A DNA stretch of 60,680 bases from an uncultured Eubacteriales bacterium (GTDB taxonomy: Bacteria; Bacillota; Clostridia; Oscillospirales; Acutalibacteraceae). Under the pieces are notes generated by a model. That model saw nothing but the letters and a program-made list of their open reading frames with translations, ran no database searches and was not told the origin of the DNA. The position numbers were made by a program, and so were the translations under genes. The stretch lies in the NCBI GenBank assembly GCA_949293815.1, contig CASFEZ010000009.1:1-60680 (forward strand), in the 5' to 3' direction. Below, piece after piece: positions 33,108 to 43,110 of this stretch (position 1 is the first letter of the stretch; each line of letters starts with the position of its first letter).

Positions 33108-35383
33108 TATTCCTCCGCGTTATCATCGTTGGCAGGCTGAGGCTCTTCTGTAACGGGCGCTTTCGCAACGACCAGCGTAATGCGGCTGTCAAGCGGATAG
33201 GTTGCATCATCGGATGGAGACTGGGAAATAATGGTGCCTGGCGTATAGGAATCGGTCTCCTGCTCCAGAACCGAAATATTGGTAAAGCCCTCGTTGTCGA
33301 GAATCTGACGCGCGTTGCTCAGGCTCAGATTGCGCACATCCGGCACCGCTTTCTCAACAACATAGTCAGCGGCATTATTCTGCTGCACTTCGTAGCTCGC
33401 CGGGTTTGCGGAAAAATCGATGGTACCCGCCGCCAACAGGAAGGACTCAATATAAATCGTAAACTCATTATCGCTTCCTCTGCCGGTAAAATCAAAGGAC
33501 ATGGCATTCCCATCCAAGCGCACCGATGTTTCATAGGTTAAGATACCGTTGATATACGCGGAAGCGCGAGCTGTAGCTCCGGAGGCAGAGGGCATATTGA
33601 TGCGAATGGAAACCGTTTTTTGCTCCTCTTCGCCGGAGGAGATAACGAAGTCTACCGAAGAGCCTCGCGCAACCTCCTGTTCGGCCTCCGGAGTCTGGCG
33701 AAGCACCGTGCCTTTATCTGAAGCGGTACCGGTATCTTCGGTCACATTTCCGACCACAAGACCGGCATCCTCCAGCAATTGACGGGCTTCTTCTTCTGTT
33801 TTGCCCAAAAGATTCGGCACAGCAACCGGGGAATTATCCGCCAAAGCAACATACAGCGTAATGGTGGAGCCGGATTGCACAACGGAATTGGCGGCGGGAT
33901 CCATGCGAATGACTTCACCCTCTTTGGCAGTGGCGGATTCTTCCGGCACAATGGACACCATAAAGCCATAGGATTTTAAAATCTGCTGCGCCTCCGAGTA
34001 TTGCATACCGACTACATTTTCCACCGATTCCCCCTCGTCAGACGCCACGGACAGGCGAATGGAAGTGTCCGCGCTGATTTGTTCACCGGGGTCAACCGAT
34101 TGGTCGCAAACCACACCGACAGCGTATTCATTGCTATACACATAAACCGGGTCGGCAAAGTTCAAATCCGGGTACTGCTCCAGCACCGCTTCGTATTCCT
34201 GACCGACCAAATTCGGCATTTTAACGGTATCACCGGACAAACGCGGACCGATAACAAAAACACCCAAAAGCACAATGCCAACAACCAGCGCGGCAAATAC
34301 GCCGATTAAAACCGGAAGAAGCACATTTTTGCGGTTATCCTCTTCCTCGGCATCCTCATCGTCCCCGCCGTCTTCAGCCGGTGTTTCATAATTTTCCTGC
34401 GGCGCGGCGTGATAGGGGTCACGGTAATTCGGTGTCTGCGGCTGCCGGTCGTATGATTCGCGCCGGGCAACCGGCACATACTGCGCGGGCTCCCGCTGAT
34501 ACACGGGAGAATTTTGTGCAATCGTGGTAAAGCCGTAATCAAATTTCATAGAAGGATTACGTTTAAATTCATCCAAATCCAAAAGCATTTCCGAAGCGGT
34601 CTGATAGCGATTGGTTTTGTCCTTCTGCATGGCGTGTATGGTAATCTGCTCCAGACCAATGGGAATCATGGGGTTAATGTCTCGGGGACGCACCGGCTCG
34701 GACTGAACCTGCATCAGGGCAACGGATACGGCGGATTCCGAATCAAACGGCAGCCGCCCGGTAATCATTTCATACAGGACAACCCCTACGGAATAAATAT
34801 CCGCCTGCGCGTCGGTCAGCTCCCCACGCGCCTGCTCGGGACTGATGTAATGCACCGACCCGATTGCGCCGTTCTCGGTAATGGTTGTGGTTTCGCCGCG
34901 GGAAAAACGGGCAATACCGAAATCAGCAACTTTGATATTCCCGTTTTGCAGCACCATAATATTCTGCGGCTTAATATCCCGATGGACAATCCCCTTGTCA
35001 TGGGCATGCTGCAGCGCACGCAGAATCTGGGTGGTAAAATGAACGGCCTCTTTCCAGCCGACAATTTTCTGCTGTTTTATATAGTCCTTCAGCGTAATAC
35101 CCTCGATGTACTCCATGACGATATATTGCAGATTTTCACTGAAAAAGACATCGTACACCTTAACAATATTCGGATGAGAAAGAATAGCTATGGCCTTGGA
35201 TTCATTTTTAAAGCGTCTGCGAAACTCTTCATTGGCCAAAAATTCTTCTTTTAATATTTTTATAGCGACCACACGGTTTTCCATCGGGTCAAATGCTTTA
35301 TATACAACAGCCATACCGCCCTCGCCGAGCAGCTCACTGACTTCATAACGATTTCCCAGTGTTTTTCCTACATAGCTTTCCAT
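33107..35383 (-). CDS. prkC: Ser/Thr protein kinase PrkC with PASTA domains
   Basis: A 758-residue membrane kinase. The cytosolic kinase domain (about 1-270) has GEGGMAVVYKA, K42, HRDIKPQN (134-141) and DFGIA. A Pro/Tyr and Glu/Asp-rich juxtamembrane segment leads to one membrane helix (354-379). Outside are PASTA domains at about 386-447, 450-514 and 520-583, an 80-residue beta-rich insert (about 588-670), then a fourth PASTA (677-741) and an acidic end. PASTA domains bind peptidoglycan fragments or lipid II, so the protein links wall state to growth, division and spore germination. The phosphatase gene prpC lies 11 nt upstream. Confidence 0.95.
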   Translation of the reverse strand: MESYVGKTLGNRYEVSELLGEGGMAVVYKAFDPMENRVVAIKILKEEFLANEEFRRRFKNESKAIAILSHPNIVKVYDVFFSENLQYIVMEYIEGITLKDYIKQQKIVGWKEAVHFTTQILRALQHAHDKGIVHRDIKPQNIMVLQNGNIKVADFGIARFSRGETTTITENGAIGSVHYISPEQARGELTDAQADIYSVGVVLYEMITGRLPFDSESAVSVALMQVQSEPVRPRDINPMIPIGLEQITIHAMQKDKTNRYQTASEMLLDLDEFKRNPSMKFDYGFTTIAQNSPVYQREPAQYVPVARRESYDRQPQTPNYRDPYHAAPQENYETPAEDGGDDEDAEEEDNRKNVLLPVLIGVFAALVVGIVLLGVFVIGPRLSGDTVKMPNLVGQEYEAVLEQYPDLNFADPVYVYSNEYAVGVVCDQSVDPGEQISADTSIRLSVASDEGESVENVVGMQYSEAQQILKSYGFMVSIVPEESATAKEGEVIRMDPAANSVVQSGSTITLYVALADNSPVAVPNLLGKTEEEARQLLEDAGLVVGNVTEDTGTASDKGTVLRQTPEAEQEVARGSSVDFVISSGEEEQKTVSIRINMPSASGATARASAYINGILTYETSVRLDGNAMSFDFTGRGSDNEFTIYIESFLLAAGTIDFSANPASYEVQQNNAADYVVEKAVPDVRNLSLSNARQILDNEGFTNISVLEQETDSYTPGTIISQSPSDDATYPLDSRITLVVAKAPVTEEPQPANDDNAEE

Positions 35384-35394
35384 AGGCGTCCTCC

Positions 35395-36123
35395 TTAACA
35401 GTTTTTAAGCACAACGGCCGTAATATTATCGCCGCCGCCGTTCTTATTCGCCGTGTCCACCAAGGAAGAAACGGCGTTGTCCAAATCTTCCTGCGATAAA
35501 ATCTGTTTTATTTCATTTGCTGAAATATAATTCGTCAAACCATCGGAGCAAAGTAAAATGGAATCCTGCTCCTGCGCGGGAAATTCCGCAAAATCGACCT
35601 GCACTGTCGCCTCTGTACCAAGAGCGCGTGTGATAATGTTTTTATACATATGGTGTTCCGCTTGTTCTTCACTTATGTAGCCGTTATCCACCAGCATTTG
35701 CACCATCGAATGATCTCTGGTCAACTGGGTTATCTCGCCGTCGCGCAGCAAGTAAGCGCGGCTGTCGCCGGCATGTACCACACTGATACGCGCAGGCTCC
35801 AGCACAGCAGCAACAATGGTCGTGCCCATACCTTTTAGATCGGGGTTACGAAGGGATAAATCATATACAGCGGCATTTGCCTTATCTGCCAATACGGTCA
35901 GCATGGACTTCAGCGACCGCTCGCTTGAGGCAGATTCATAAGAAGCAGGAAACGCGGAAGAAAAAACTTCGGCCGCCGTAGAACTGGCGATTTGACCGCC
36001 GGCAGCGCCGCCCATACCATCACAGACAACGGCAAACACGCCGTCCGGCAAATGACCGACAGCGTAGGCGTCCTGGTTCTCGTCACGCACTTTTCCCACA
36101 TCTGTTTTCGCACTAATGAGCAC
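35395..36123 (-). CDS. prpC: PP2C-type Ser/Thr phosphatase PrpC
   Basis: A 242-residue metal-dependent phosphatase that counteracts PrkC. The PP2C motifs DENQDAY, VVCDGMGGAAGG, HAGDSRAYLLRDG, LCSDGLTNY and GGGDNITAVV hold the metal-binding Asp. I place the start at the GTG at 36123: GGGAG lies 8 nt upstream and the N-terminus (V/M-LISAKTDVGKVRDEN) then matches the family. The ATG at 36141 overlaps the rlmN stop by ATGA but has no ribosome site. Confidence 0.93.
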   Translation of the reverse strand: MLISAKTDVGKVRDENQDAYAVGHLPDGVFAVVCDGMGGAAGGQIASSTAAEVFSSAFPASYESASSERSLKSMLTVLADKANAAVYDLSLRNPDLKGMGTTIVAAVLEPARISVVHAGDSRAYLLRDGEITQLTRDHSMVQMLVDNGYISEEQAEHHMYKNIITRALGTEATVQVDFAEFPAQEQDSILLCSDGLTNYISANEIKQILSQEDLDNAVSSLVDTANKNGGGDNITAVVLKNC

Positions 36124-36137
36124 AAAATTCGCTCCCT

Positions 36138-37175
36138 TCATGGTTGTTTGACTGTTGTTCTTCGCAATTGCCCGCAGGAGGCGTTGATATCCGCGCCAAG
36201 GGTGCGGCGCACGGTTGTATTGATTCCGCGCCGAAGCAGTGTATTTTGAAAGGTCTGCACCCTTGTCTTATCGCTCGGTGTCAGACCGGTTTCCTGTACA
36301 GCATTGACAGGTATCAGGTTCACATGGCAAAGCATGCCGGAAAGCAGCGAAGCCAATTCTTCAGCATTCTGCACAGAATCATTTTCCCCTGCGACAAGCG
36401 TATATTCAAAAGAAACTCTGCGCCCGGTCTTTTTTATATAATATCGCACCGCCGCAAGCAGCTCGGCAATCTGCCACCGGCGGTTCACCGGCATCAGGCG
36501 TGAACGGCGCACATCGTCCGCCGCGTGAAGAGAGATGGACAGGGTAACACCGGTTTTCAGCTCAGCCAGCTCATAAATTTTAGGCACAATGCCGCAGGTT
36601 GATACAGAGATATTGCGGCTGCTGATATGCAGACCGTTTTCATCGGTAATCATTTGCAGAAAACGAACCGTATTATCATAATTATCCAGCGGCTCGCCCA
36701 TGCCCATCATCACCACATGGGAAATGCGCACATCCAGATCCCGCTGGGCGGCATAAACCTGCCCCAAAATTTCCGAAGCTTCCAGATTGCGCACACATCC
36801 GTCCAGCGTGGACGCGCAAAAAGCGCAGCCCATTTTACAGCCTACCTGGGAAGAAACACAAATGGTGTAACCGTATTTGTATTGCATCACCACGGATTCT
36901 ACCATTTCTCCATCGTGCAGGCGGAACAAATATTTAACGGTGCTATCATAACAGGAAATCAGCTTTTTTTCAATAGCACAGGAAAATATTACAAAATTGT
37001 CATCTAATTGTGCGCGCAGCGCTTTTGACAAATCGGTCATATCAGCAAAAGTCACCGCGCCTTTTTGATGAATCCAGCGGTAAACCTGCGCGGCGCGGTA
37101 TTTGGGAAGATGCTGCTCTGCCAGCAAATCAGTAAGAACCGGCAGCGGTAAAGATGCAATGTCCTTTTTTTCCAT
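36138..37175 (-). CDS. rlmN: Dual-specificity RNA methyltransferase RlmN
   Basis: A 345-residue radical-SAM enzyme that makes 2-methyladenosine at A2503 of 23S rRNA and A37 of some tRNAs. It has the cluster motif CKMGCAFC (C113, C117, C120), GMGEPLDNYDN, and the C-terminal resolving Cys in DINASCGQL. The start ATG shares its A with the TAA of rsmB (TAATG). The rsmB-rlmN-prpC-prkC-rsgA order is standard in Firmicutes. Confidence 0.97.
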   Translation of the reverse strand: MEKKDIASLPLPVLTDLLAEQHLPKYRAAQVYRWIHQKGAVTFADMTDLSKALRAQLDDNFVIFSCAIEKKLISCYDSTVKYLFRLHDGEMVESVVMQYKYGYTICVSSQVGCKMGCAFCASTLDGCVRNLEASEILGQVYAAQRDLDVRISHVVMMGMGEPLDNYDNTVRFLQMITDENGLHISSRNISVSTCGIVPKIYELAELKTGVTLSISLHAADDVRRSRLMPVNRRWQIAELLAAVRYYIKKTGRRVSFEYTLVAGENDSVQNAEELASLLSGMLCHVNLIPVNAVQETGLTPSDKTRVQTFQNTLLRRGINTTVRRTLGADINASCGQLRRTTVKQP

Positions 37176-38485
37176 TATGATCTCCTTATCAGCGGCGCAA
37201 TAAAAAAGCCGTCGCAATCATCCGCAAAAGGGCTGAGCCGCAATCCGCAATCGCTCTTGCAGCCAATACCGTTTATTCCTGTTTCGGCAGGCGAAAATTC
37301 CGGATGTTTTTGCAAAAAGTGCAAAACAACATCCTCGTTTTCTTCTTTTGTCACAGTACAGGTGGAATAAACCAGCCGACCGCCCGGTTTCAAATAGCGC
37401 GCGGAGGTTTCCAGTATGGCCAGCTGCAATTCCGGCAGCCCTGCATTGCCGCTTAATGGGCGATATTTGATTTCCGGCTTTTTGCGAATAACGCCCAGAC
37501 CGGAACAGGGAACATCGCACAGAATACGGTCAAACAACCCGCCATTGGTATCAAAAACAGAGGCATCACGCAATCGGGCAGAAAAATTGGTAAGACCCAA
37601 CCGCTTCGCGCCGTCGGTCATCAGCTTAATTTTATGTTCGTGAATATCACATGCCAGCACGGAACCGGTGTTCTGTAAAATTTCGGCAGCGGTGAAAGCC
37701 TTGCCGCCCGGCGCTGCGCAAACATCCAGCAGCGAATTGTCCGCTTCCAGCTGCAAAGCCTTGCAGCAAAGCTGAGAGGATAAGTCCTGAATATGAAAAA
37801 GACCGTTCCGAAAAGCCCTTGTCTGCATAAAAGCCGCCGTGCTGAGAAAATAAAACGAATCGGGCAAGTTCTCGCACGGCATAATTTCAAGCCCTTCCTG
37901 CTGCAATGCATCCTGTAGGAAAGGCAAATCCGTTTTATTGGTATTGACTCTGCCGTAAATTTTCGGTTTTTCCAGTGAGGACGCCAAAAAGCGCTCGGTA
38001 TTTTCACCATATATGCTTTTCAGCAAAGCAACTGTTTCCGATGGAAACGAATAGCGAACGCTCAAATAATCTGCGTGCGCCTCCGGCGGCAGCAAAAGAC
38101 CATTCTCTGCCGTTCGGCGTAAAATTGCGTTAATAAGCCCCGTCGCGTGACGCGCAGCGGTATTTTTGGCCAATTCCACATACTCATTCACGCTGGCACG
38201 CGGCGGAATGCCATCGCAAAATAAAATTTCATAAATGCCCAAACGCAGCAGAACGCGCACTGCCGGTTTGATTCGGCTTTTTTGCGTCAGATGCGTCCGG
38301 ATTTGGAAATCCAGCGTCAAACGCCTTTCACAGACGCCATTCACAAGCAGGGAAATAAACGCTTTATCGCGCCTTTCACCGGTGAAGGCGGAAAGCGCGC
38401 GATCTAATTGTATATTGGAATAAGCGTTCTCCTGCTCCATTGACAGCAGAATGGAGAAAGCGGCATATCTCGAAGAGGATTTCAT
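37175..38485 (-). CDS. rsmB: 16S rRNA (cytosine-967-C5)-methyltransferase RsmB
   Basis: A 436-residue m5C methyltransferase with an N-terminal NusB-like RNA-binding domain (about 1-130) and a C-terminal SAM domain. SAM motif DVCAAPGGKAFTAAEIL, catalytic Cys in CDVPCSGLGVIRKKPE and the second Cys in YSTCTV are visible. Start ATG 38485 has GAAGGGA about 14 nt upstream; the adjacent TTG at 38488 is possible. It lies 10 nt after yugP. Confidence 0.94.
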   Translation of the reverse strand: MKSSSRYAAFSILLSMEQENAYSNIQLDRALSAFTGERRDKAFISLLVNGVCERRLTLDFQIRTHLTQKSRIKPAVRVLLRLGIYEILFCDGIPPRASVNEYVELAKNTAARHATGLINAILRRTAENGLLLPPEAHADYLSVRYSFPSETVALLKSIYGENTERFLASSLEKPKIYGRVNTNKTDLPFLQDALQQEGLEIMPCENLPDSFYFLSTAAFMQTRAFRNGLFHIQDLSSQLCCKALQLEADNSLLDVCAAPGGKAFTAAEILQNTGSVLACDIHEHKIKLMTDGAKRLGLTNFSARLRDASVFDTNGGLFDRILCDVPCSGLGVIRKKPEIKYRPLSGNAGLPELQLAILETSARYLKPGGRLVYSTCTVTKEENEDVVLHFLQKHPEFSPAETGINGIGCKSDCGLRLSPFADDCDGFFIAPLIRRS

Positions 38486-38495
38486 CAAATTTTGT

Positions 38496-39206
38496 TCAAT
38501 CCCTTCCTCTTCTGTTGCTGAAAATCAGCACCAAACGCAAAAGATTCGCCAATGAGGTCGCCAGCGCCGCGACATAGGTCATGGCAGCGGCCGTCAGCAC
38601 TTTTTTAGCGTCTTTCTGTTCCTCTTCCGTACGCAGCAGTCCCTCTTGTGCAATCACATTCAGCGCCCGGGAACTTGCGTTGAGCTCTACCGGCAGCGTA
38701 ACAAGCTGAAAAATCATGATAAGCGAATACAACCCAAGACCGATATAAATCAGCGGTTCCATGCTCATATAATACCCTATCAGCGCCAGCGGAATGCCGA
38801 CCCAGGAGGCAATATTGCAGACCGGAACAATGGCATTGCGCACCTTAATGGGCAGATACCCGGAGGCGTGCTGCGCGGCATGCCCAGCTTCGTGCGCGGC
38901 AATGCCAACTGCTGCTACCGAACAGGAATTAAACACGCCATCTGACAGGCGAATCACCTTGCTTCTCGGGTCAAAATGATCCGAAAGCCTGCCGTTGATA
39001 TGCTCAATCTGTACATCGGTGATGCCATAATGGCGCAAAACTGCCTGGGCGGCTGCCGCGCCGGTAAGACCAGAGGAATTCATTTTCAGCGACATTTTAC
39101 GGTAGACCGATTTCACGCGGATCTGCGCCACCACTGATAAAATCAGCGACGGTACCACCAAAAGAATATAATAGATATCAATTCCGTAATAAAAACCGTA
39201 GGGCAT
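38496..39206 (-). CDS. yugP: YugP-family zinc-dependent membrane peptidase
   Basis: A 236-residue membrane protein with the zinc-protease motif HEAGH (residues 105-109) on the AIGIAAHEAGHAAQH-like helix, flanked by N- and C-terminal membrane helices (about 10-28, 120-135, 150-170, 215-230). Family members (YugP, formerly DUF) are predicted neutral zinc metallopeptidases with unknown substrate. Clustering between fmt and rsmB is conserved in Clostridia. Start ATG has AAGGTG at 4 nt. Confidence 0.88.
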   Translation of the reverse strand: MPYGFYYGIDIYYILLVVPSLILSVVAQIRVKSVYRKMSLKMNSSGLTGAAAAQAVLRHYGITDVQIEHINGRLSDHFDPRSKVIRLSDGVFNSCSVAAVGIAAHEAGHAAQHASGYLPIKVRNAIVPVCNIASWVGIPLALIGYYMSMEPLIYIGLGLYSLIMIFQLVTLPVELNASSRALNVIAQEGLLRTEEEQKDAKKVLTAAAMTYVAALATSLANLLRLVLIFSNRRGRD

Positions 39207-39224
39207 ATCATCACCTTCCTATTT

Positions 39225-40133
39225 TTACAAAGAATGTCCGTTGGCATAGGCGGTATCGCTCATGCGCTTGCTGCCTTCCGCCTGTAATTCACAGATATGC
39301 AGAACACCGTCGGCGCATACGGCGTAAATTTTACCGTTTTCAATATACAGTTCGCCGCAGGGTCTGTCCGTTTTGATTTTTGTTTTTTCACAGCGATAGA
39401 TTTTTATTTTTTTATCGTTCTGCTGCGTATAGGCTACCGGCCAGGGATTGCACCCCTTCACCAGTGAAAATACCGCATCACACCCGTCTGCCCAGTCGAC
39501 ACAGCCATCATCCTTCGATAGCATGGCGGCATAGGTTGCGTCATTATGATTCTGCGGCACCGGGGCAAGGCTGCCATCCGCAAGACCTTCCAGCGTGCGA
39601 ATCAACAAAGGAGGCGCCATGGAAGCAAGACGGTCAAACAGTTCGCCCGCCGTTTCATTCTCCCCGATGGGCGTTTCAACGCGCAGAAGCATATCGCCGG
39701 TGTCAATGCCCTCATCCATACGCATAGTGGTAATACCGGTTACCTTTTCTCCGTTTATCACCGCCCGCTGAATGGGCGCCGCGCCGCGATATTTCGGCAG
39801 CAGCGAGCCATGCACATTCACGCAGGCAATTTTCGGTAAATCCAAAAATCGCTTCGGCAAAATTTTTCCGTACGCAATAACCACAATAAAGTCCGGTTCC
39901 AGCGAACGAATATATTCATAGGCATCCTCGCTTTTCAGCGTAGCGGGCTGAAAGACGGGAATGCCGTTCTCCTCTGCCAGCACTTTCACCGGCGGCGGCG
40001 TCAGCTTTTGCCTGCGGCCGACCGGTTTATCCGGCTGTGTTACCACACAGGGAATATCCGTGCCCACGGCAATCAGCTCCGCCAGACAGGGCACCGCAAA
40101 ATCGGGGGTTCCCATAAAAACAACTCGAAACAT
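39225..40133 (-). CDS. fmt: Methionyl-tRNA formyltransferase
   Basis: A 302-residue enzyme that formylates initiator Met-tRNA using 10-formyltetrahydrofolate. Features are GTPDFAVPCL at the N-terminus, the catalytic block VNVHGSLLPKYRGAAPIQ and a C-terminal OB-like domain. It sits 14 nt after def; the enzyme adding the formyl group and the one removing it are thus co-expressed. Confidence 0.96.
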   Translation of the reverse strand: MFRVVFMGTPDFAVPCLAELIAVGTDIPCVVTQPDKPVGRRQKLTPPPVKVLAEENGIPVFQPATLKSEDAYEYIRSLEPDFIVVIAYGKILPKRFLDLPKIACVNVHGSLLPKYRGAAPIQRAVINGEKVTGITTMRMDEGIDTGDMLLRVETPIGENETAGELFDRLASMAPPLLIRTLEGLADGSLAPVPQNHNDATYAAMLSKDDGCVDWADGCDAVFSLVKGCNPWPVAYTQQNDKKIKIYRCEKTKIKTDRPCGELYIENGKIYAVCADGVLHICELQAEGSKRMSDTAYANGHSL

Positions 40134-40147
40134 ATGTCACGCCCCCG

Positions 40148-40612
40148 TTATCTTGACCGTTGCAATTTTTCACCGGGCGCCAGCTTTTGCGGAAACAGCA
40201 CGCCGTCCAGGTGATCCAGCTCATGGCAGAAGCAGCGGGCTTTCAGACCATCGCCCTGGTACATGCACCAATTACCGTCCCGGTTCTGCGCCCGCACGCG
40301 CACCTGAGCCGGTCGCAGCGTAACGCCGGAGAGCCCCGGTACCGACAGACAGGCCTCCGATTCTTTCTGTTCGCCTTCGGATGAAACGATTTCCGGATTG
40401 ATCAGTTCAATATAACCGTCGCCGCAGTCCACCACAACGACCCGGCGCAGCACGCCCACCTGCACGGCAGCCAGACCGCAGCCCTCTGCTTTATAGAGCG
40501 TGTCTTTCATATCGTCCAAAAGCTGAAACAGCCGGTCGTCAAATTCCGTCACAGGACGGCTTGTTTTTGTTAAGATAGAATCTCCGTCTACACGGATTTT
40601 GCGTATTGCCAT
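40148..40612 (-). CDS. def: Peptide deformylase
   Basis: A 154-residue metallo-hydrolase that removes the N-formyl group from new proteins. The three motifs are GCGLAAVQ (44-51), EACLS (C88, in place of the usual EGCLS) and HELDH (130-134), giving the Cys-His-His metal site and catalytic Glu. Ribosome site AAAAAGGGG precedes the ATG. Directly between priA and fmt. Confidence 0.96.
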   Translation of the reverse strand: MAIRKIRVDGDSILTKTSRPVTEFDDRLFQLLDDMKDTLYKAEGCGLAAVQVGVLRRVVVVDCGDGYIELINPEIVSSEGEQKESEACLSVPGLSGVTLRPAQVRVRAQNRDGNWCMYQGDGLKARCFCHELDHLDGVLFPQKLAPGEKLQRSR

Positions 40613-40631
40613 ACAAAAAACCCCTTTTTGG

Positions 40632-43103
40632 TTAAAACATGCTTACAGGATTGATATCCGCAAAAGCAGTAACCGATTTACTTATTTTGTTTTTTAAAAA
40701 TTGTTGCAACAGTGTGCGAATCAATGCGCGGAAGCGTTTGGAATTTTTACATTTTATCAAGAGCCGATACCGGTACTTATTCCCTATACGGTGAATCACG
40801 GATGGATTCGGACCAATGACAATCAATTTCTGGTCGGCATATGCCCCTGAGCAATATTCTTTCAGCTGCGCTAAAAACCAATGCGCAGCCGCTTTTGCTG
40901 CCGGGTCGCTTTCGCTGCTACAGCCTATCATACATATATCACAAAAAGGCGGATAAATCATGACCTTTCTGTTATCAATTTCAGAAGAAAAGAATTTTTC
41001 ATAATCCTGAGCGGCGGCATATTGAATCACTTCATTTTCCGGCGACAGCGTTTGAATCAACGCAAGCCCCTTTTCCGCGCGCCGCCCGGCTCGTCCAACG
41101 ACCTGCGTCAGCAAATCGAACGCACGCTCGCCGCTGCGGTAATCATCGCGAAACAGCCCCAATTCCGCAGAAAGTACGCCGACCAGTGTTACATGAGGGA
41201 AATCCAGCCCTTTTGCGACCATTTGCGTACCAATTAAAATATCATATTTCCCCGCCGCAAAATCGTTCAGTTTTTGCTCATAGGCATTTTTTGCCATCGT
41301 TGTATCCGCATCCATACGCAAAATCCGTGCCTGCGGGAACAGCTGTCCGAGCTCCTCTTCTATTTTCTGCGTACCGCAGCCGGAATACCGCACCGTTTTC
41401 TCCCCACAGGATGGGCAGACCTCGACAACCGGCTGTGAATAGCCACAGTAATGGCACATTAAACGATTATTGGAACGGTGGTAGGTCAGAGAAATGCTGC
41501 AAGAAGGGCAAGTGACGGTTTTTTTGCAGGAGGAACAGACGATAAAAGTGTGATAGCCCCGCCGGTTCATCAGCAGAATTGACTGTTTTTTCTGCGCAAG
41601 ATTCTGGTCAAGGCACTCTATCATTCTGCCGCTGAGCATACAGCTGTTTTCTCCGGGCGACTGGGACAAATCAACCAGCTCCACCTCCGGCAGCGCTGAT
41701 GCGCCGTAGCGTCTGGAAAGCGTCAACAGACGATATCTGCCGCTTTTGGCATAGGCATAGGACTCCACCGATGGCGTTGCGGACGCTAAAAGCAGCGTAC
41801 CCTTATCCCGCGCACAGATATATTTTGCAACTTCAACCGCGTGATACCGCGGGGTGCGCTCAGATTTATAGGTATGCTCCTGCTCCTCGTCAATAATAAT
41901 CAAATCTACCCGTTCAAACGGCGCAAAAACCGCGCTGCGTGTGCCTATGGCAATCTGCGCCTGCCCCTGCTTTACCCGCCGCCACTCGTCCACCCGTTCA
42001 CCGGCGGAAAGACCGCTGTGAAAAACAGCAACCCGCCGTCCATATCTGGCATAATACAAAGAAAGCGTTTGGGGCGTTAGTGCAATTTCAGGAACCATCA
42101 GAATGACAGACAGCTGATTATCCACCGCCTCGTCTATCAAACGGGTATACACGCTGGTTTTGCCGCTGCCGGTCACGCCGAACAGCAGCGAGCAGGCGGC
42201 AGTATCGGAAAACAAATCGCTCCTGAGGCTTTGAAAGGCAATATTCTGCTCATCTGTCAAACGAATAGGCGTACGCACGCCGTCTCCCTGACAGGCAGCG
42301 GAGGGCAGCCGGTCGTACCGCTGTTCTTGCAGGGTAAGAATACCGCGATTTTCAAGCGCAAACACCACCGAAGCGGTAACGCCGGTATAATAGCAGAGCT
42401 CGTTTACGGCAGCCGTGCCGATTTCCCGCAGTGTTTCCACCACAAGCCGCTGTTTGGCGGTAAGCGATATAGAAGGAATCTTTTCCTCAGCTTCGGCATT
42501 TAAGACCGCTGTTCTTCTTGTTTTTCCGCCAAGACGGGAGGACGCTTCGTAATTGGTACGCAAAAATCCCTGCAACACCAGCTCATCTATGGTTTTCTGC
42601 TCGAGCTGTATGCCGAGTTTTTTGCTGATCTGCTCTGTGGACAAATATCCGCCGTGTGAGGATAGCAGTTTTACAATATCTGCGCGTACCCCCGCAAGCG
42701 ACCCGAACTCGTCCGGCGGCAAATCAGATTCGACGGTATAAGTCAGCTTGGCTCGCATACAAAGCCCGGCAGGCAGCATGGCTCTGGCAGCCTCATACAA
42801 CGAACAGAAAGTACGCTCACAAAGCCAGCGCGCCAAATCTACGCCGTTTTGATTGAGCAGTGGTGCGGCGTCACAAATCTGTGCAATCTCCTTGTATCGC
42901 TTCAGATTACTGATTTCACAGTGCAGCTTCAGAGAAAAAACAAAGCCCTGACGCAGCTTTTTACTTGTCCCAAAAGGAACAAGAACCCTATACCCGATCC
43001 GGATATCCGAAAGCATGTGATCAGGTATAAGGTAGTCGTACAATCTGTCAAAGTCGCTGCCCGCGCCTTCAACTGCAATTTGAGCTATATTGCATAATGA
43101 CAA
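40632..43103 (-). CDS. priA: Primosomal protein N', replication restart helicase PriA
   Basis: An 823-residue superfamily 2 helicase that reloads the replisome at stalled forks. The N-terminal 3'-DNA binding domain begins IAQIAVEGAGSDFDRLYDYLIP-like, a winged helix follows, then Walker A GVTGSGKTS, the DEEQ helicase motif and the zinc-binding region with CSSC, CPSC, CHYC and CPSC pairs. It starts at TTG 43103, close behind the rpoZ stop; no better in-frame start is seen, so the exact N-terminus is uncertain. Confidence 0.95.
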   Translation of the reverse strand: MSLCNIAQIAVEGAGSDFDRLYDYLIPDHMLSDIRIGYRVLVPFGTSKKLRQGFVFSLKLHCEISNLKRYKEIAQICDAAPLLNQNGVDLARWLCERTFCSLYEAARAMLPAGLCMRAKLTYTVESDLPPDEFGSLAGVRADIVKLLSSHGGYLSTEQISKKLGIQLEQKTIDELVLQGFLRTNYEASSRLGGKTRRTAVLNAEAEEKIPSISLTAKQRLVVETLREIGTAAVNELCYYTGVTASVVFALENRGILTLQEQRYDRLPSAACQGDGVRTPIRLTDEQNIAFQSLRSDLFSDTAACSLLFGVTGSGKTSVYTRLIDEAVDNQLSVILMVPEIALTPQTLSLYYARYGRRVAVFHSGLSAGERVDEWRRVKQGQAQIAIGTRSAVFAPFERVDLIIIDEEQEHTYKSERTPRYHAVEVAKYICARDKGTLLLASATPSVESYAYAKSGRYRLLTLSRRYGASALPEVELVDLSQSPGENSCMLSGRMIECLDQNLAQKKQSILLMNRRGYHTFIVCSSCKKTVTCPSCSISLTYHRSNNRLMCHYCGYSQPVVEVCPSCGEKTVRYSGCGTQKIEEELGQLFPQARILRMDADTTMAKNAYEQKLNDFAAGKYDILIGTQMVAKGLDFPHVTLVGVLSAELGLFRDDYRSGERAFDLLTQVVGRAGRRAEKGLALIQTLSPENEVIQYAAAQDYEKFFSSEIDNRKVMIYPPFCDICMIGCSSESDPAAKAAAHWFLAQLKEYCSGAYADQKLIVIGPNPSVIHRIGNKYRYRLLIKCKNSKRFRALIRTLLQQFLKNKISKSVTAFADINPVSMF

Positions 43104-43110
43104 TCAATCG

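Noticed and set aside
41880-41905. PriA helicase motif DEEQ instead of DEEH as an anomaly
   Set aside because: To my knowledge this form occurs in Clostridial PriA proteins, and all other motifs are present.
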